From MFD04580-c1 sp963702995 (GTDB lineage Bacteria > Planctomycetota > Phycisphaerae > Tepidisphaerales > Tepidisphaeraceae), in assembly GCA_963702995.1 (NCBI GenBank), contig OY969783.1, positions 1,798,001-1,862,000 on the forward strand: a stretch of DNA of 64,000 nt, read 5' to 3'. This document shows positions 39,973 through 47,935 of the stretch, one piece after another. The notes under the pieces are model-generated. The model saw only the letters and a program-made list of their open reading frames with translations, was not told the origin of the DNA and made no database searches. Position numbers and translations under genes: made by a program. Positions within the stretch are counted from its first letter, which is position 1. Each line of letters starts with the position of its first letter.

Positions 39973-40845
39973 ATGAAAGGCATTCTTCTCGCCGGCGGCG
40001 CCGGTACCCGGCTCTACCCGCTGACGCGCTGCATTAGCAAGCAGCTTCTGCCGGTCTACGACAAGCCGACGATTTACTACCCGATGTCGGTCCTGATGCT
40101 GTCGGGCATCCGCGACGTTCTGATCATCAGCACGCCGCGCGACCTGCCGCGCATTCGCGACCTGTTTGGCGACGGCAGCCAGATCGGGATGCGGATCACC
40201 TATAAGGAGCAGTTGCAGCCGAACGGGATCGCACAGGCGTTCGTGCTGGGGGCCGAGTTCGTCGGCAGCTCGCCCGTCTGCCTGATCTTGGGCGACAACA
40301 TCTTCTACGGCCACGACCTGACGGAGATGCTGGAGAGCTCCGCCCAGCTCAAGAGCGGCGCCCGAGTCTTCGCCTACCAGGTCAAAGACCCCGAACGATA
40401 CGGCGTGGTTGAGTTTGATAAGTCGCACAAGGCCTTAAGCATCGAAGAGAAGCCAAAGCAGCCGCGGAGCAACTGGGCGGTGACGGGGCTTTACTTTTAC
40501 GATGCCGGGGTCGTCGATATCGCGAAGAACCTCAAGCCGTCGGCCCGCGGCGAGTATGAGATCACCGACGTGAACCGCGCTTATCTGGAGCGGCACCAGC
40601 TCCAGGTGCAGTGCATGGGCCGCGGGATCGCCTGGCTCGACACCGGCACGTACGACTCGCTCCTGAGCAGCTCGCAGTTCGTGCAGACTTTGGAAGAGCG
40701 CCAGGGCCTGAAGGTCGCCTGCCTGGAAGAGATCGCCTTCGCCCGAAAGTTCATCGACGCCGCCCAGCTCCAGCGCCTCGCGGACGAGGCCGGCAAGAGC
40801 GAGTACGGGGCGTACCTGCGGCGCGTGCTGCGGGACGCGGTTTGA
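39973..40845 (+). CDS. rfbA: Glucose-1-phosphate thymidylyltransferase
   Basis: 290 residues. Makes dTDP-glucose from dTTP and glucose-1-phosphate. Nucleotide-binding start MKGILLAGGAGTRLYPLTRC, then KQLLPVYDKPTIYYPMSVLM, LGDNIFYGHDL with the metal-binding Asp, KDPERYGVVEFD and EIKPRSNWAVTGLYFYD-like EEKPKQPRSNWAVTGLYFYD, and GRGIAWLDTGTYDSLL. ATG 39973 is the normal family start; the 66-codon upstream extension is not coding. First step of the rhamnose pathway, between rfbC and rfbB. Confidence 0.94.
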   Translation: MKGILLAGGAGTRLYPLTRCISKQLLPVYDKPTIYYPMSVLMLSGIRDVLIISTPRDLPRIRDLFGDGSQIGMRITYKEQLQPNGIAQAFVLGAEFVGSSPVCLILGDNIFYGHDLTEMLESSAQLKSGARVFAYQVKDPERYGVVEFDKSHKALSIEEKPKQPRSNWAVTGLYFYDAGVVDIAKNLKPSARGEYEITDVNRAYLERHQLQVQCMGRGIAWLDTGTYDSLLSSSQFVQTLEERQGLKVACLEEIAFARKFIDAAQLQRLADEAGKSEYGAYLRRVLRDAV

Positions 40846-40875
40846 ACGGGAACCTAGCCGTGAAAACGGGCCCTG

Positions 40876-41039
40876 AATGCTGAAGTCGGAATGCTGAATG
40901 CTGAATGGTGGAGCGATCGGAGTCGCCGAAGATCAGCCGTGGATGTTGACTCGTCTTTCATTCAGCATTCAGCACTCCAGCAATCAGCATTTCCTCCGCT
41001 TCCCCATTCAGCATTCCGCACTTTAGCCATCAGCATTTC
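40876..41039. repeat. Clustered GAATGCTGAATGCTGA units in both orientations
   Basis: Forward units (GAATGCTGAAGTCGGAATGC, GAATGCTGAATGCTGAATGG) at 40876-40910 and reverse units (CATTCAGCATTCAGCACTCC, CCATTCAGCATTCCGCAC) at 40960-41039 fill the rfbA-rfbB gap. Unequal spacing rules out a CRISPR. Confidence 0.7.
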
Positions 41040-41041
41040 TT

Positions 41042-42070
41042 ATGACAACCTTACTCGTCACCGGCGCCGCGGGCTTTATCGGGTCGAACTTTGTGCGGCT
41101 GCTCGTCGGGCGGAAGGAGCCGGTCAAGCTCGTCGCCTTCGATAAGCTCACCTACGCGGGGAACCTGGCCAACCTCGAGGGGCTGCTGGGCGACCCGGCC
41201 CGCGCGGTCTTCGTCCGCGGCGATATCTGCGACCCGGCGCAGGTCCAGGCGGCGTGGGATGCCCACGGCGTGACCGAAGTCGTCCACTTCGCGGCCGAGA
41301 GCCACGTAGACCGCTCCATCCTCGGCTCCGGCCCGTTCGTCCAGACCAATGTCGTCGGCACCCAGGTCCTGCTCGACGTCGCCAAGGCCAAGGGCGTGCG
41401 GAAGTTCCTCTACGTCAGCACGGACGAAGTCTACGGCACGCTCCCCGAGGACAAGCCCGAGATCAAATTCACCGAAGAGACGCCCCTCCAGCCCAACAGC
41501 CCCTACAGCGCCAGCAAGGCGGCCGGTGACTGCCTCGTCCGCGCCTACTTCCACACCTTCCACCTGCCCGTCCTCACTACCCGCTGCAGCAACAACTACG
41601 GCCCCTACCACTTCCCCGAGAAGCTCATCCCGCTCTTCGTGACGAACCTGATCGAAGGGAAGAAAGTCCCCCTCTACGGCGACGGGTTGAACATCCGCGA
41701 CTGGCTTTACGTCGAAGACCACTGCGACGCGATCTATACGGTCCTGAACCAGGGCCGCTTCGGCGAGGCGTACAACGTCGGCGGGAACAATGAGATCACC
41801 AACCGGAAGATCACCGAAACGATCCTCCGCGAGATGGGCGCCGACTGGGACGCGAACGTCCAATATGTGAAGGACCGCCCCGGCCACGACCGCCGCTACG
41901 CGATCGACGCGACCAAGATCAAAAACGAACTGGGATGGGAGCCCAAACACCGCTTCGAAACCGCCATCAGGACGACGATCCAGTGGTTCAAGGAAAACGA
42001 AAAGTGGTGGCGGGCGATCAAGAGCGGGGAGTACCTGAAGTATTACGAGACGCAGTATGTGGCTCGATAG
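41042..42070 (+). CDS. rfbB: dTDP-glucose 4,6-dehydratase
   Basis: 342 residues, extended short-chain dehydrogenase. NAD-binding TGAAGFIGSNFVRLL, FAAESHVDRSI, the catalytic YVSTDEVYGTLPED with Thr-Asp-Glu, and PYSASKAAGDCLV with Tyr-x3-Lys; then TRCSNNYGPYHFPEKLIPLF and YGDGLNIRDWLYVEDHC. Converts dTDP-glucose to dTDP-4-dehydro-6-deoxyglucose. Its end overlaps the next small membrane gene by 14 bp. Confidence 0.95.
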   Translation: MTTLLVTGAAGFIGSNFVRLLVGRKEPVKLVAFDKLTYAGNLANLEGLLGDPARAVFVRGDICDPAQVQAAWDAHGVTEVVHFAAESHVDRSILGSGPFVQTNVVGTQVLLDVAKAKGVRKFLYVSTDEVYGTLPEDKPEIKFTEETPLQPNSPYSASKAAGDCLVRAYFHTFHLPVLTTRCSNNYGPYHFPEKLIPLFVTNLIEGKKVPLYGDGLNIRDWLYVEDHCDAIYTVLNQGRFGEAYNVGGNNEITNRKITETILREMGADWDANVQYVKDRPGHDRRYAIDATKIKNELGWEPKHRFETAIRTTIQWFKENEKWWRAIKSGEYLKYYETQYVAR

Positions 42071-42475
42071 CCGCCGCCTTGAGCTGCTCGGCTGCCTGGG
42101 CATCGCCCTGCTGTTCTTCTTCCTTCTGTTCGCGAAGCGCATGGAATGGGAGCGGTGCCGCGGGATCGTCCATCGGTGGGCCCGACAGAACGGCTATACG
42201 CTCCACGCTTTCAGGTCGGCCCACCTGTTCGAGGCACCCGACTGCTTTTCATTTCGTTCTACGAACGGTCGCTGGTTCCGCGTGACGCTGGCCGACAAGA
42301 ACGGCGATTTCAGCAGACTGGCTTCGCACGGGTCCGCCACGGGTTTTGGTGTTCCGTCACGAGTCGAGGCCTCCAGGTGCGCCTTGACCACCAGATTGCT
42401 CCGGGATTTCCTCTCCTGCCGGCAACCAGGCCATCACAGCCGGATGATTCGAGCGGCGCGCGGCCGCTAGGCTGA
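42057..42475 (+). CDS. Small membrane-anchored protein, one frameshift
   Basis: About 139 residues: one N-terminal helix (LLGCLGIALLFFFLLFA) and a small soluble domain, HRWARQNGYTLHAFRSAHLF, WFRVTLADKNGD, then in the next frame TGFARVRHGFWCSVTSRGLQ. One base seems missing near 42305. It is a paralogue of the next gene (compare RWARENGYRLREI). Function unknown; it overlaps rfbB and so is in its transcript. Confidence 0.55.
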
Positions 42476-42499
42476 TCCCGCGCGTACAATAGGTTCGGC

Positions 42500-42946
42500 G
42501 TGGATACACGAAAAATTATTGGGATCATCGCCGTCGTCGCGCTGGTCCTCTTTCTGGCGGCGATCAAGTCGCTCGAACTGTTGTTTGCCCGGCGGATCGT
42601 CGAACGCTGGGCGCGCGAGAATGGCTATCGCTTGCGGGAGATCCGCATCGCCGGTGGCCTGGAGCCTGCAACCTTGCGAGGCGTTGGCCCGCCGAATCGC
42701 GGCTCATATAGAATCGTCGCAGAAGACGCCGCTGGACGTTCTCGACACGGGACCGCCCTTCTCAAGCTCTGGGTGCAGTTCCCAGTTGCCGAGGACATGG
42801 CGATTGTCTTTGACAACCATGCTGGCGGCCGCGGGTTTGATGTCGTCCCACTTGCACCGGCCGCCACGTCGGATGGCGCTTCGACTGGTTCAGCGGCCGG
42901 TACGCGGGAGTCAAATCGTGAGGCAAACATCGAACATCCAAATTGA
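42500..42946 (+). CDS. Small membrane-anchored protein, paralogue of the previous gene
   Basis: 148 residues from a GTG. N-terminal helix IIGIIAVVALVLFLAAI, then RRIVERWARENGYRLREIRI, GSYRIVAEDAAGRSRHGTAL and LWVQFPVAEDMAIVFD, then a Ser/Gly/Ala-rich tail. Tandem with its paralogue and overlapping the GNAT gene by 29 bp. No named family. Confidence 0.55.
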   Translation: MDTRKIIGIIAVVALVLFLAAIKSLELLFARRIVERWARENGYRLREIRIAGGLEPATLRGVGPPNRGSYRIVAEDAAGRSRHGTALLKLWVQFPVAEDMAIVFDNHAGGRGFDVVPLAPAATSDGASTGSAAGTRESNREANIEHPN

Positions 42947-43445
42947 CCCCGCGACGCCGGATGACGTCCCGCTGATCCTCTCCCTGATCCGCGGCCTGGC
43001 GGAGTATGAGGAGCTTTCGCACGCCTGCGTCGCGACCGAACAGAGCTTGCGCGAATCGCTCTTCGGCGAGCGGCCGTTCGCCGAGGTGCTCATCGCCCGC
43101 GTCAACGGCGAGGCGGCCGGGTTCGCGCTCTTCTTCCACAACTTCTCGACCTTCCTTGGCAAGCCGGGGATCTATCTGGAAGATGTCTTTGTCTGGCCGA
43201 AGCATCGCGGGGCCGGCGTCGGGAAGGCGCTGCTCGTACGGCTGGCCCAGATCGCCCGCGATCGCCAGTGCGGCCGCCTCGAATGGTCGGTCCTGGACTG
43301 GAACGAACCGTCGATTCAGTTTTATAAGCGGCTGGGCGCCGTGCCGATGGATGAATGGACGATCTACCGGATGACCGGAGACGCGATCGCCCAGTTGGCC
43401 GACGGCCGCTCCGCCGGGCGGGGCACGAACGAGCCGCGCCCGTAA
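42918..43445 (+). CDS. GNAT-family N-acetyltransferase
   Basis: 175 residues from GTG 42918, preceded by GGGAG. Fold elements: IDPATPDDVPLILSLIRGLA, FGERPFAEVLIARVNGEAAG, the strand-4 motif GIYLEDVFVWPKHRGAGVGK with acetyl-CoA loop RGAGVGKALL, and LEWSVLDWNEPSIQFYKRLG. It is close to diamine/spermidine acetyltransferases and related small-molecule acetylases. Its last residues and stop codon (NEPRP, TAA) lie inside a copy of the GAGCCGCGCCCGTAAGG repeat. Confidence 0.88.
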   Translation: MRQTSNIQIDPATPDDVPLILSLIRGLAEYEELSHACVATEQSLRESLFGERPFAEVLIARVNGEAAGFALFFHNFSTFLGKPGIYLEDVFVWPKHRGAGVGKALLVRLAQIARDRQCGRLEWSVLDWNEPSIQFYKRLGAVPMDEWTIYRMTGDAIAQLADGRSAGRGTNEPRP

Positions 43446-43600
43446 GGACGCGGGCAGGTTCCGTGGTCGTGAGACGCCGGTCGGCAACGAGGCGTAAAAA
43501 GCGGAGCGGTCGGGCCCCGTGGTCGCACGATGTCCGTTGGCAACCGGGCGCAAAAGGCGGAGGGGTCAGAGGACCGCTTCCTGACGGGCGCGGCTCCCGT
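43426..43600. repeat. Two GAGCCGCGCCCG-AGGAAGCGG repeat copies in inverted order
   Basis: 43426-43456 (forward; supplies the GNAT stop codon) and 43570-43600 (reverse). The rest of the GNAT-rfbD gap holds nothing recognisable. Confidence 0.7.
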
Positions 43601-43701
43601 GTGGCCCGCGCCTTACCTGGCGACTACGCCTGCCGGATCGCGGACTCTCCCGGGCCCGCGGCACTGGCCGCACAGGGGTCGCGAACAGAAGGGTCTTTCC
43701 C

Positions 43702-44567
43702 ATGACGTTATATGACTCGGTCCTCGTCGCCGGCGGCAATGGAATGCTGGCCCACGCGATCAAACAGACGCTCGCGGCCCGCGGCGCGACGTTTCACGCG
43801 ATCGATGTGGACACGCACGACCTCACCAAGGCGGCCGATGTCGCACGGGCGTTCGATGCGTTCAAGCCGACGTTATTGATCAACTGCGCCGCCTATACCA
43901 ACGTTGATAAATGCGAGGAAGAGCCGGCGGCCGCCAATGCCGTCAACGGGACATTGGTCGGCCTGCTCGCCAAGGCGTGCCGGGATCACGGCGCGGCGAT
44001 GGTGCATTACAGCACCGATTACGTGTTCGACGGCAAGGCGGGCCGGCCGTGGCGCAGATGACCCGACTGCCCCGCTGTCGGCCTACGGCCGCAGCAAGCT
44101 GCTGGGGGAGCAGCTTCTCCAGGAGCACGCGCCGCCGCGCTGGGTGATCGCCCGGACCCAGTGGCTGTATGGGCCAAGGGGAAGAACTTCGTCGAGACGA
44201 TCCTGGCGGCCGCCCGCGCGGGCAAGCCGCTGAAGGTGGTGGATGACCAAGTCGGGTCCCCCACCTACACGTTCGACCTGGCGGCCGCCACGCTCGACGT
44301 GCTCGATCGCGGCGGCAGCGGCATCTGGCACCTCAGCAATGCCGGCCAGACGAGCTGGTACGGCTTCACGCGCGAGATCCTCGCGCAGTTCGGCGTGACG
44401 CCCGCCTCCCTGGGCCGAGCACCAGCGCCGAGTGGAAGCAAACCCGCCCCCAGGCCGCCCACCGCCCCGCCTGGAGCGTCTTTGACCTCTCCCCCTACGA
44501 GACGCTCGTCGGCAGGCCACTCCCGACATGGGAGAAGGGGTTGGAGGAGTACAAGAGGAAAGGATGA
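43702..44567 (+). CDS. rfbD: dTDP-4-dehydrorhamnose reductase, three frameshifts
   Basis: Last enzyme of dTDP-rhamnose synthesis. Start VLVAGGNGMLAHAIKQTLA, INCAAYTNVDKCEEEPAAAN, YSTDYVFDGKAGRPW; after a shift near 44055 SAYGRSKLLGEQLLQEHAPP with Tyr-x3-Lys and VIARTQWLYGP; after a base lost near 44180 KNFVETILAAARAGKPLKVV and SGIWHLSNAGQTSWYGFTRE; after a base lost near 44413 AEWKQTRPQAAHRPAWSVFD and LVGRPLPTWEKGLEEYKRKG. Repaired length is 288 residues, normal. Three breaks in 870 bp of an otherwise perfect gene are hard to explain by decay. Confidence 0.9.
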
Positions 44568-44714
44568 AGGATGAAGGCGAAGGATGAGGCGGGACCGAAT
44601 AGCAGGCCGAAGCATCAACGTGAACCAGGAGCGGGGGCCGAAGTTCGCCGGAGCGGCGAGAGAAATCCCTGTCTCCCTTTCTTCATCCTTCACCTTCATC
44701 CTTCCGCCTTGGAT

Positions 44715-46712
44715 TCAGCTCCTCTTAAACTGCTTCTCCAGGTCCCGCAGCGACAGCCGTAGAGTCGTCGGGCGGCCGTGGGGGCAGTTACTCGAGCGCT
44801 CGATCAGTTCGCGGCGGGCCAATAGCGCTTCGATTTCCGCAGGGGTGAGCGGGTCGCCGGCTTTCACGGCGGCCTTGCAGGCCATCATGTCCAGCACTTC
44901 GTGCAGCAACTCCTCCTCGTGTAGGTCGAGCAGCTCCTGTTCCCCCTTCTCCAGCAGCTCGCGGACGAACAGGGCCGGGTCCAGCCGCTCCAGGAACGAG
45001 GGGAAGGCGTGCACGGCGACGGCCCCCGGGCCGAATGGGGAGACGTCGATCCCCAACTTCGCCAGCAGCGGCTGGATCTGCTCGAGCATCGCGATCTGCG
45101 ATGACGACGCCTCGATCGTCTGTGGGATCAGCAGCCGCTGCGCCTCCATCGGGCCGCGGCTCACGCGGGCGAGCAGGTCCTCGTACATGATCCGCTCGTG
45201 CAGCGCGTGCTGATCGATGATGACCAGGCCGTCGGGGCTCTCGGCCACGAGGTAGCTGTTGTGCAACTGCAGCGCCGGCAAGCCAGCCGGGAGAAGGCGC
45301 TCCACATTGGCCGCCGTCGCCGCCGTCGCCGGCGCTTCGGGCGGCAGGCTGCGATCAGGCAAATCGCCGCTTTCGCCGGTGGCGACCGGGCGACTGGCCG
45401 CTTCTGTCGGATCCGGCAACGCGTGCTTCGACGCTGACGCCCAGGCGTTGAACGACGACGTGATCCGCGCGGGCGCGCCATACGCCGATGTCCCCGGGCC
45501 CAGCGGCGGAAAGGACGGAAGGGATGACGCGCCGTTGCCGGGCAGATCGCTCGCGCCCGGCGGCCGCCCGGGGGACGAATCGGCCGCGAGGTCGAGGCGG
45601 CCTTTGAAGAAGTCCGCCAGCCGGGCCCGCACGTCGTCCCGCGGCGTTTCGCCGGAGGTGGCGACGCCGGGGAGGCCGAGGCCGGAATCCGATTTGGGTT
45701 GGGCGATCGGCGTCAGGTCCGAGCCGAGCAACTTCTCGCGAACGCCGGAATGGACCAGCCCGTGAATGCGGCCGCCGTCGCGGAAGCGGACTTCGCTCTT
45801 GGTCGGGTGGACGTTCACGTCCACATCCGCCGGCGGCATGTCGAGGATCAACACGGCGGCCGGGTGGCGGCCGGGCTCGGTCAGCCCGCGATACGCCTCC
45901 CGCAACGCGTGCATGATGAACTTGTCGCGAATGTGGCGGCCGTTGAGGTAGAGGTACTGATACCGCGGCGTTGGCCGGGCCAGCTCCGGCATCCCGACAA
46001 TCCCCGAGATCCGCAGTTCCGCATCGCGGACGTCGATCTCCAGCCGCAGCTCGCGAAACTCCGCCGGCCACGCGGCCAGGAACCGCTCCAGTGGGTCGCT
46101 CGTGGCCGCCAGCGTGAGGCTCACCCGCCCGTTGTGCGTCAGCTTGAAGGCGACGCGCGGGTGCGGCAGTGAGAGCCGAAGCACGGTTTCGGAGATGTGG
46201 CCGTATTCGGTTGCCGTCCCCTTGATGAACTTGCGGCGGGCGGGGGTATTGAAAAAGAGGTTGCGAACTTCGATCGTCGTGCCGACATTGCCGGCGGCCG
46301 CCTGCGGGTCGCTAATGTCGCCGCCGCGGTTGAAAACCTCCCACGCCGACGGCGTCTGGGCCGTCCTGGAGAGGATCCGCGCCTGCGAGACCGAGCCGAT
46401 GCTGGCCAACGCTTCGCCGCGAAAGCCCATCGTGGCGATGCGGAAGAGGTCTTCGTCGCTGGTGATCTTGCTCGTCGCGTGGGAGGCAAAGGCGAGAGGG
46501 AGTTCTTCCGGCGGGATGCCCGCGCCATCGTCAATGACGCGGACAAGCGCCCGGCCGCCGTCTTCCACTTCAACGGTGATGGACGTGGCGCCGGCGTCAA
46601 GGGCGTTCTCGACCAGTTCCTTCACGACGGCCGCCGGCCGCTCGATCACTTCGCCCGCGGCGATCCGGTTGACCAGTGAGGGTGAGAGCTGCTGAATCCG
46701 CCGCCGTTCCAT
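44715..46712 (-). CDS. mutL: DNA mismatch repair protein MutL
   Basis: 665 residues, intact. N-terminal GHKL ATPase: IAAGEVIERPAAVVKELVEN, DAGATSITVEVEDGG, DDGAGIPPEE, HATSKI, TMGFRGEALASIGSV; then DVNVHPTKSEVRF; a Pro/Ser-rich linker; and the C-terminal dimerisation domain (YLVAESPDGLVIIDQHALHE, ACKAAVKAGDPLT, CPHGRPTTLRL). The endonuclease signature DQHALHE is a DQHAxHE variant without the usual extended metal motif further on, though ACKAAVKAG and CPHGRPT are the other conserved patches of endonuclease MutL. It links MutS recognition to downstream repair. Confidence 0.93.
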   Translation of the reverse strand: MERRRIQQLSPSLVNRIAAGEVIERPAAVVKELVENALDAGATSITVEVEDGGRALVRVIDDGAGIPPEELPLAFASHATSKITSDEDLFRIATMGFRGEALASIGSVSQARILSRTAQTPSAWEVFNRGGDISDPQAAAGNVGTTIEVRNLFFNTPARRKFIKGTATEYGHISETVLRLSLPHPRVAFKLTHNGRVSLTLAATSDPLERFLAAWPAEFRELRLEIDVRDAELRISGIVGMPELARPTPRYQYLYLNGRHIRDKFIMHALREAYRGLTEPGRHPAAVLILDMPPADVDVNVHPTKSEVRFRDGGRIHGLVHSGVREKLLGSDLTPIAQPKSDSGLGLPGVATSGETPRDDVRARLADFFKGRLDLAADSSPGRPPGASDLPGNGASSLPSFPPLGPGTSAYGAPARITSSFNAWASASKHALPDPTEAASRPVATGESGDLPDRSLPPEAPATAATAANVERLLPAGLPALQLHNSYLVAESPDGLVIIDQHALHERIMYEDLLARVSRGPMEAQRLLIPQTIEASSSQIAMLEQIQPLLAKLGIDVSPFGPGAVAVHAFPSFLERLDPALFVRELLEKGEQELLDLHEEELLHEVLDMMACKAAVKAGDPLTPAEIEALLARRELIERSSNCPHGRPTTLRLSLRDLEKQFKRS

Positions 46713-46791
46713 CCGCCGAGTGTATCATGGCGCGGGTCGATTTCAGACGGCGCGACGCGGCCGCCGCCGCGCGAACCGCCTGAAAAGAATG

Positions 46792-46853
46792 TAGGGCGGG
46801 CTTTAGCCCGCGCAACGAGTCGTGCCGGCGGGCTGAAGCCGCCCTACGTTGAT
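46792..46853. repeat. REP-like palindrome GTAGGGCGGGCTTTAGCCCGC
   Basis: GTAGGGCGGGCTTTAGCCCG and GCGGGCTGAAGCCGCCCTAC form an inverted pair between mutL and the next gene. GTAGGG... palindromes are typical RAYT targets; a RAYT remnant is at 11353. Confidence 0.7.
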
Positions 46854-46938
46854 TCTTCTCCGCCGTCACGGATGGCAGTCCAATGGTCGCGACTGGCCTG
46901 CCGCTGTCCGCCGCATGAATCGTCGCCGAACCGACCGA

Positions 46939-47733
46939 TCATGGCCGCTTCGGCAGCTTTCGGATTGTGAACTCGGTCAGGCCCGACACGTACCCCGCCT
47001 CCGGCCGGGCGGGGTTCTTGAGGTGCTTCCAGTAGTAGTCAGTGCAGGTTTCCTTGTTCACCAGAACCTTTCCCGCCGCGTCGGGCACGTTGGCGCCCGG
47101 CTTCGCGCCACCCCAATTGATGACCGCCCCTTCGAGTGTCTTCGGGAAATAGACCACGAACCCGCCGGCCGGCTCCTTGTACTCGGCCGCCCGGAGGTTG
47201 GTGCCGGGGTTGCTCGGCGCTTTTCCGGCGCCCATCGGCTGCACCTTGAATCGCACGCCGCCGACGGTGTTGGTGTACCAGCCTTCGGAACGGTAGGCGA
47301 GGAACTCCTCGGGGAGCCCTTTGAAGACGACGATCTGGTTTCCGTCTTCCTGCAGGAACTGGCCCGCGATGATCCGCCTCGCTCCACCGTTCGCGCCGCG
47401 TTCCAGGACCTTGAGCCACATCCCCTCCTTCAAATCGGCAACCTTGCCGGGGACGAGGTTGATGGTCACCGACGTGTCACCCGCCGTCGAAACCCGCTTC
47501 GCGTCGGCCGCCTTCTTGCCCCACGGGGTCAACTGGATCGCGCCGTCCGGATCGACCGTTTTCACGAGGCCGTAGGCTGCCTCGTCTGCCGCCGCCGGGG
47601 TTGTTGTCGGGTTGGCCGCTGCACCAAACGACGTACTGTCGCACGGGCTCAAAAGCGCGAGCACTGTTAGCGCTAGGAACAGCGTAACCGACCTCAGCGG
47701 CCGCGTGTTCGCGATCGATAATGAGTCGCTCAT
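46939..47733 (-). CDS. Secreted protein of unknown function
   Basis: 264 residues. Signal peptide (LRSVTLFLALTVLALLSPCD), a linker, then VKTVDPDGAIQLTPWGKKAA, VTINLVPGKVADLKEGMWLK, a region GWYTNTVGGVRFKVQPMGAG and the C-terminal YVSGLTEFTIRKLPKRP. Beta-rich, no recognised family. Monocistronic as far as can be seen. Confidence 0.6.
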   Translation of the reverse strand: MSDSLSIANTRPLRSVTLFLALTVLALLSPCDSTSFGAAANPTTTPAAADEAAYGLVKTVDPDGAIQLTPWGKKAADAKRVSTAGDTSVTINLVPGKVADLKEGMWLKVLERGANGGARRIIAGQFLQEDGNQIVVFKGLPEEFLAYRSEGWYTNTVGGVRFKVQPMGAGKAPSNPGTNLRAAEYKEPAGGFVVYFPKTLEGAVINWGGAKPGANVPDAAGKVLVNKETCTDYYWKHLKNPARPEAGYVSGLTEFTIRKLPKRP

Positions 47734-47796
47734 ATGATCTCCCGGGCGGGTTCACCCTTGCGTCGGACGCCTTCATTCTCCCTTGCACAGGCGAAT

Positions 47797-47834
47797 CCCA
47801 AACACGGAAGAGCATGCCTACGCGAGCGTGAGGA
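47797..47834. repeat. Palindromic repeat related to 17916-17999
   Basis: AACACGGAAGAGCATGCCTA followed by CGCGAGCGTG, the reverse form of the CACGCTCGCG...GCATGCTC...CCGTGTTT unit. Confidence 0.55.
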
Positions 47835-47935
47835 TGGCACCCCTTCGCAGGGGCCTTCCCACGATTCTCGCGTCAGAAAGTCCACCCCACAAAAGAGGCA
47901 CACACCGTCCGCTGCGCTTCCCGTACAATCGCCCT

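Noticed and set aside
40876..41039. CRISPR-like array
   Set aside because: Units are short, in both orientations and irregularly spaced, with no cas genes in the window.
38810..44420. Programmed ribosomal frameshifting in ispH, rfbC or rfbD
   Set aside because: The sites lack slippery heptamers with downstream structure, and shifts occur in both directions in genes that never use recoding in other bacteria.
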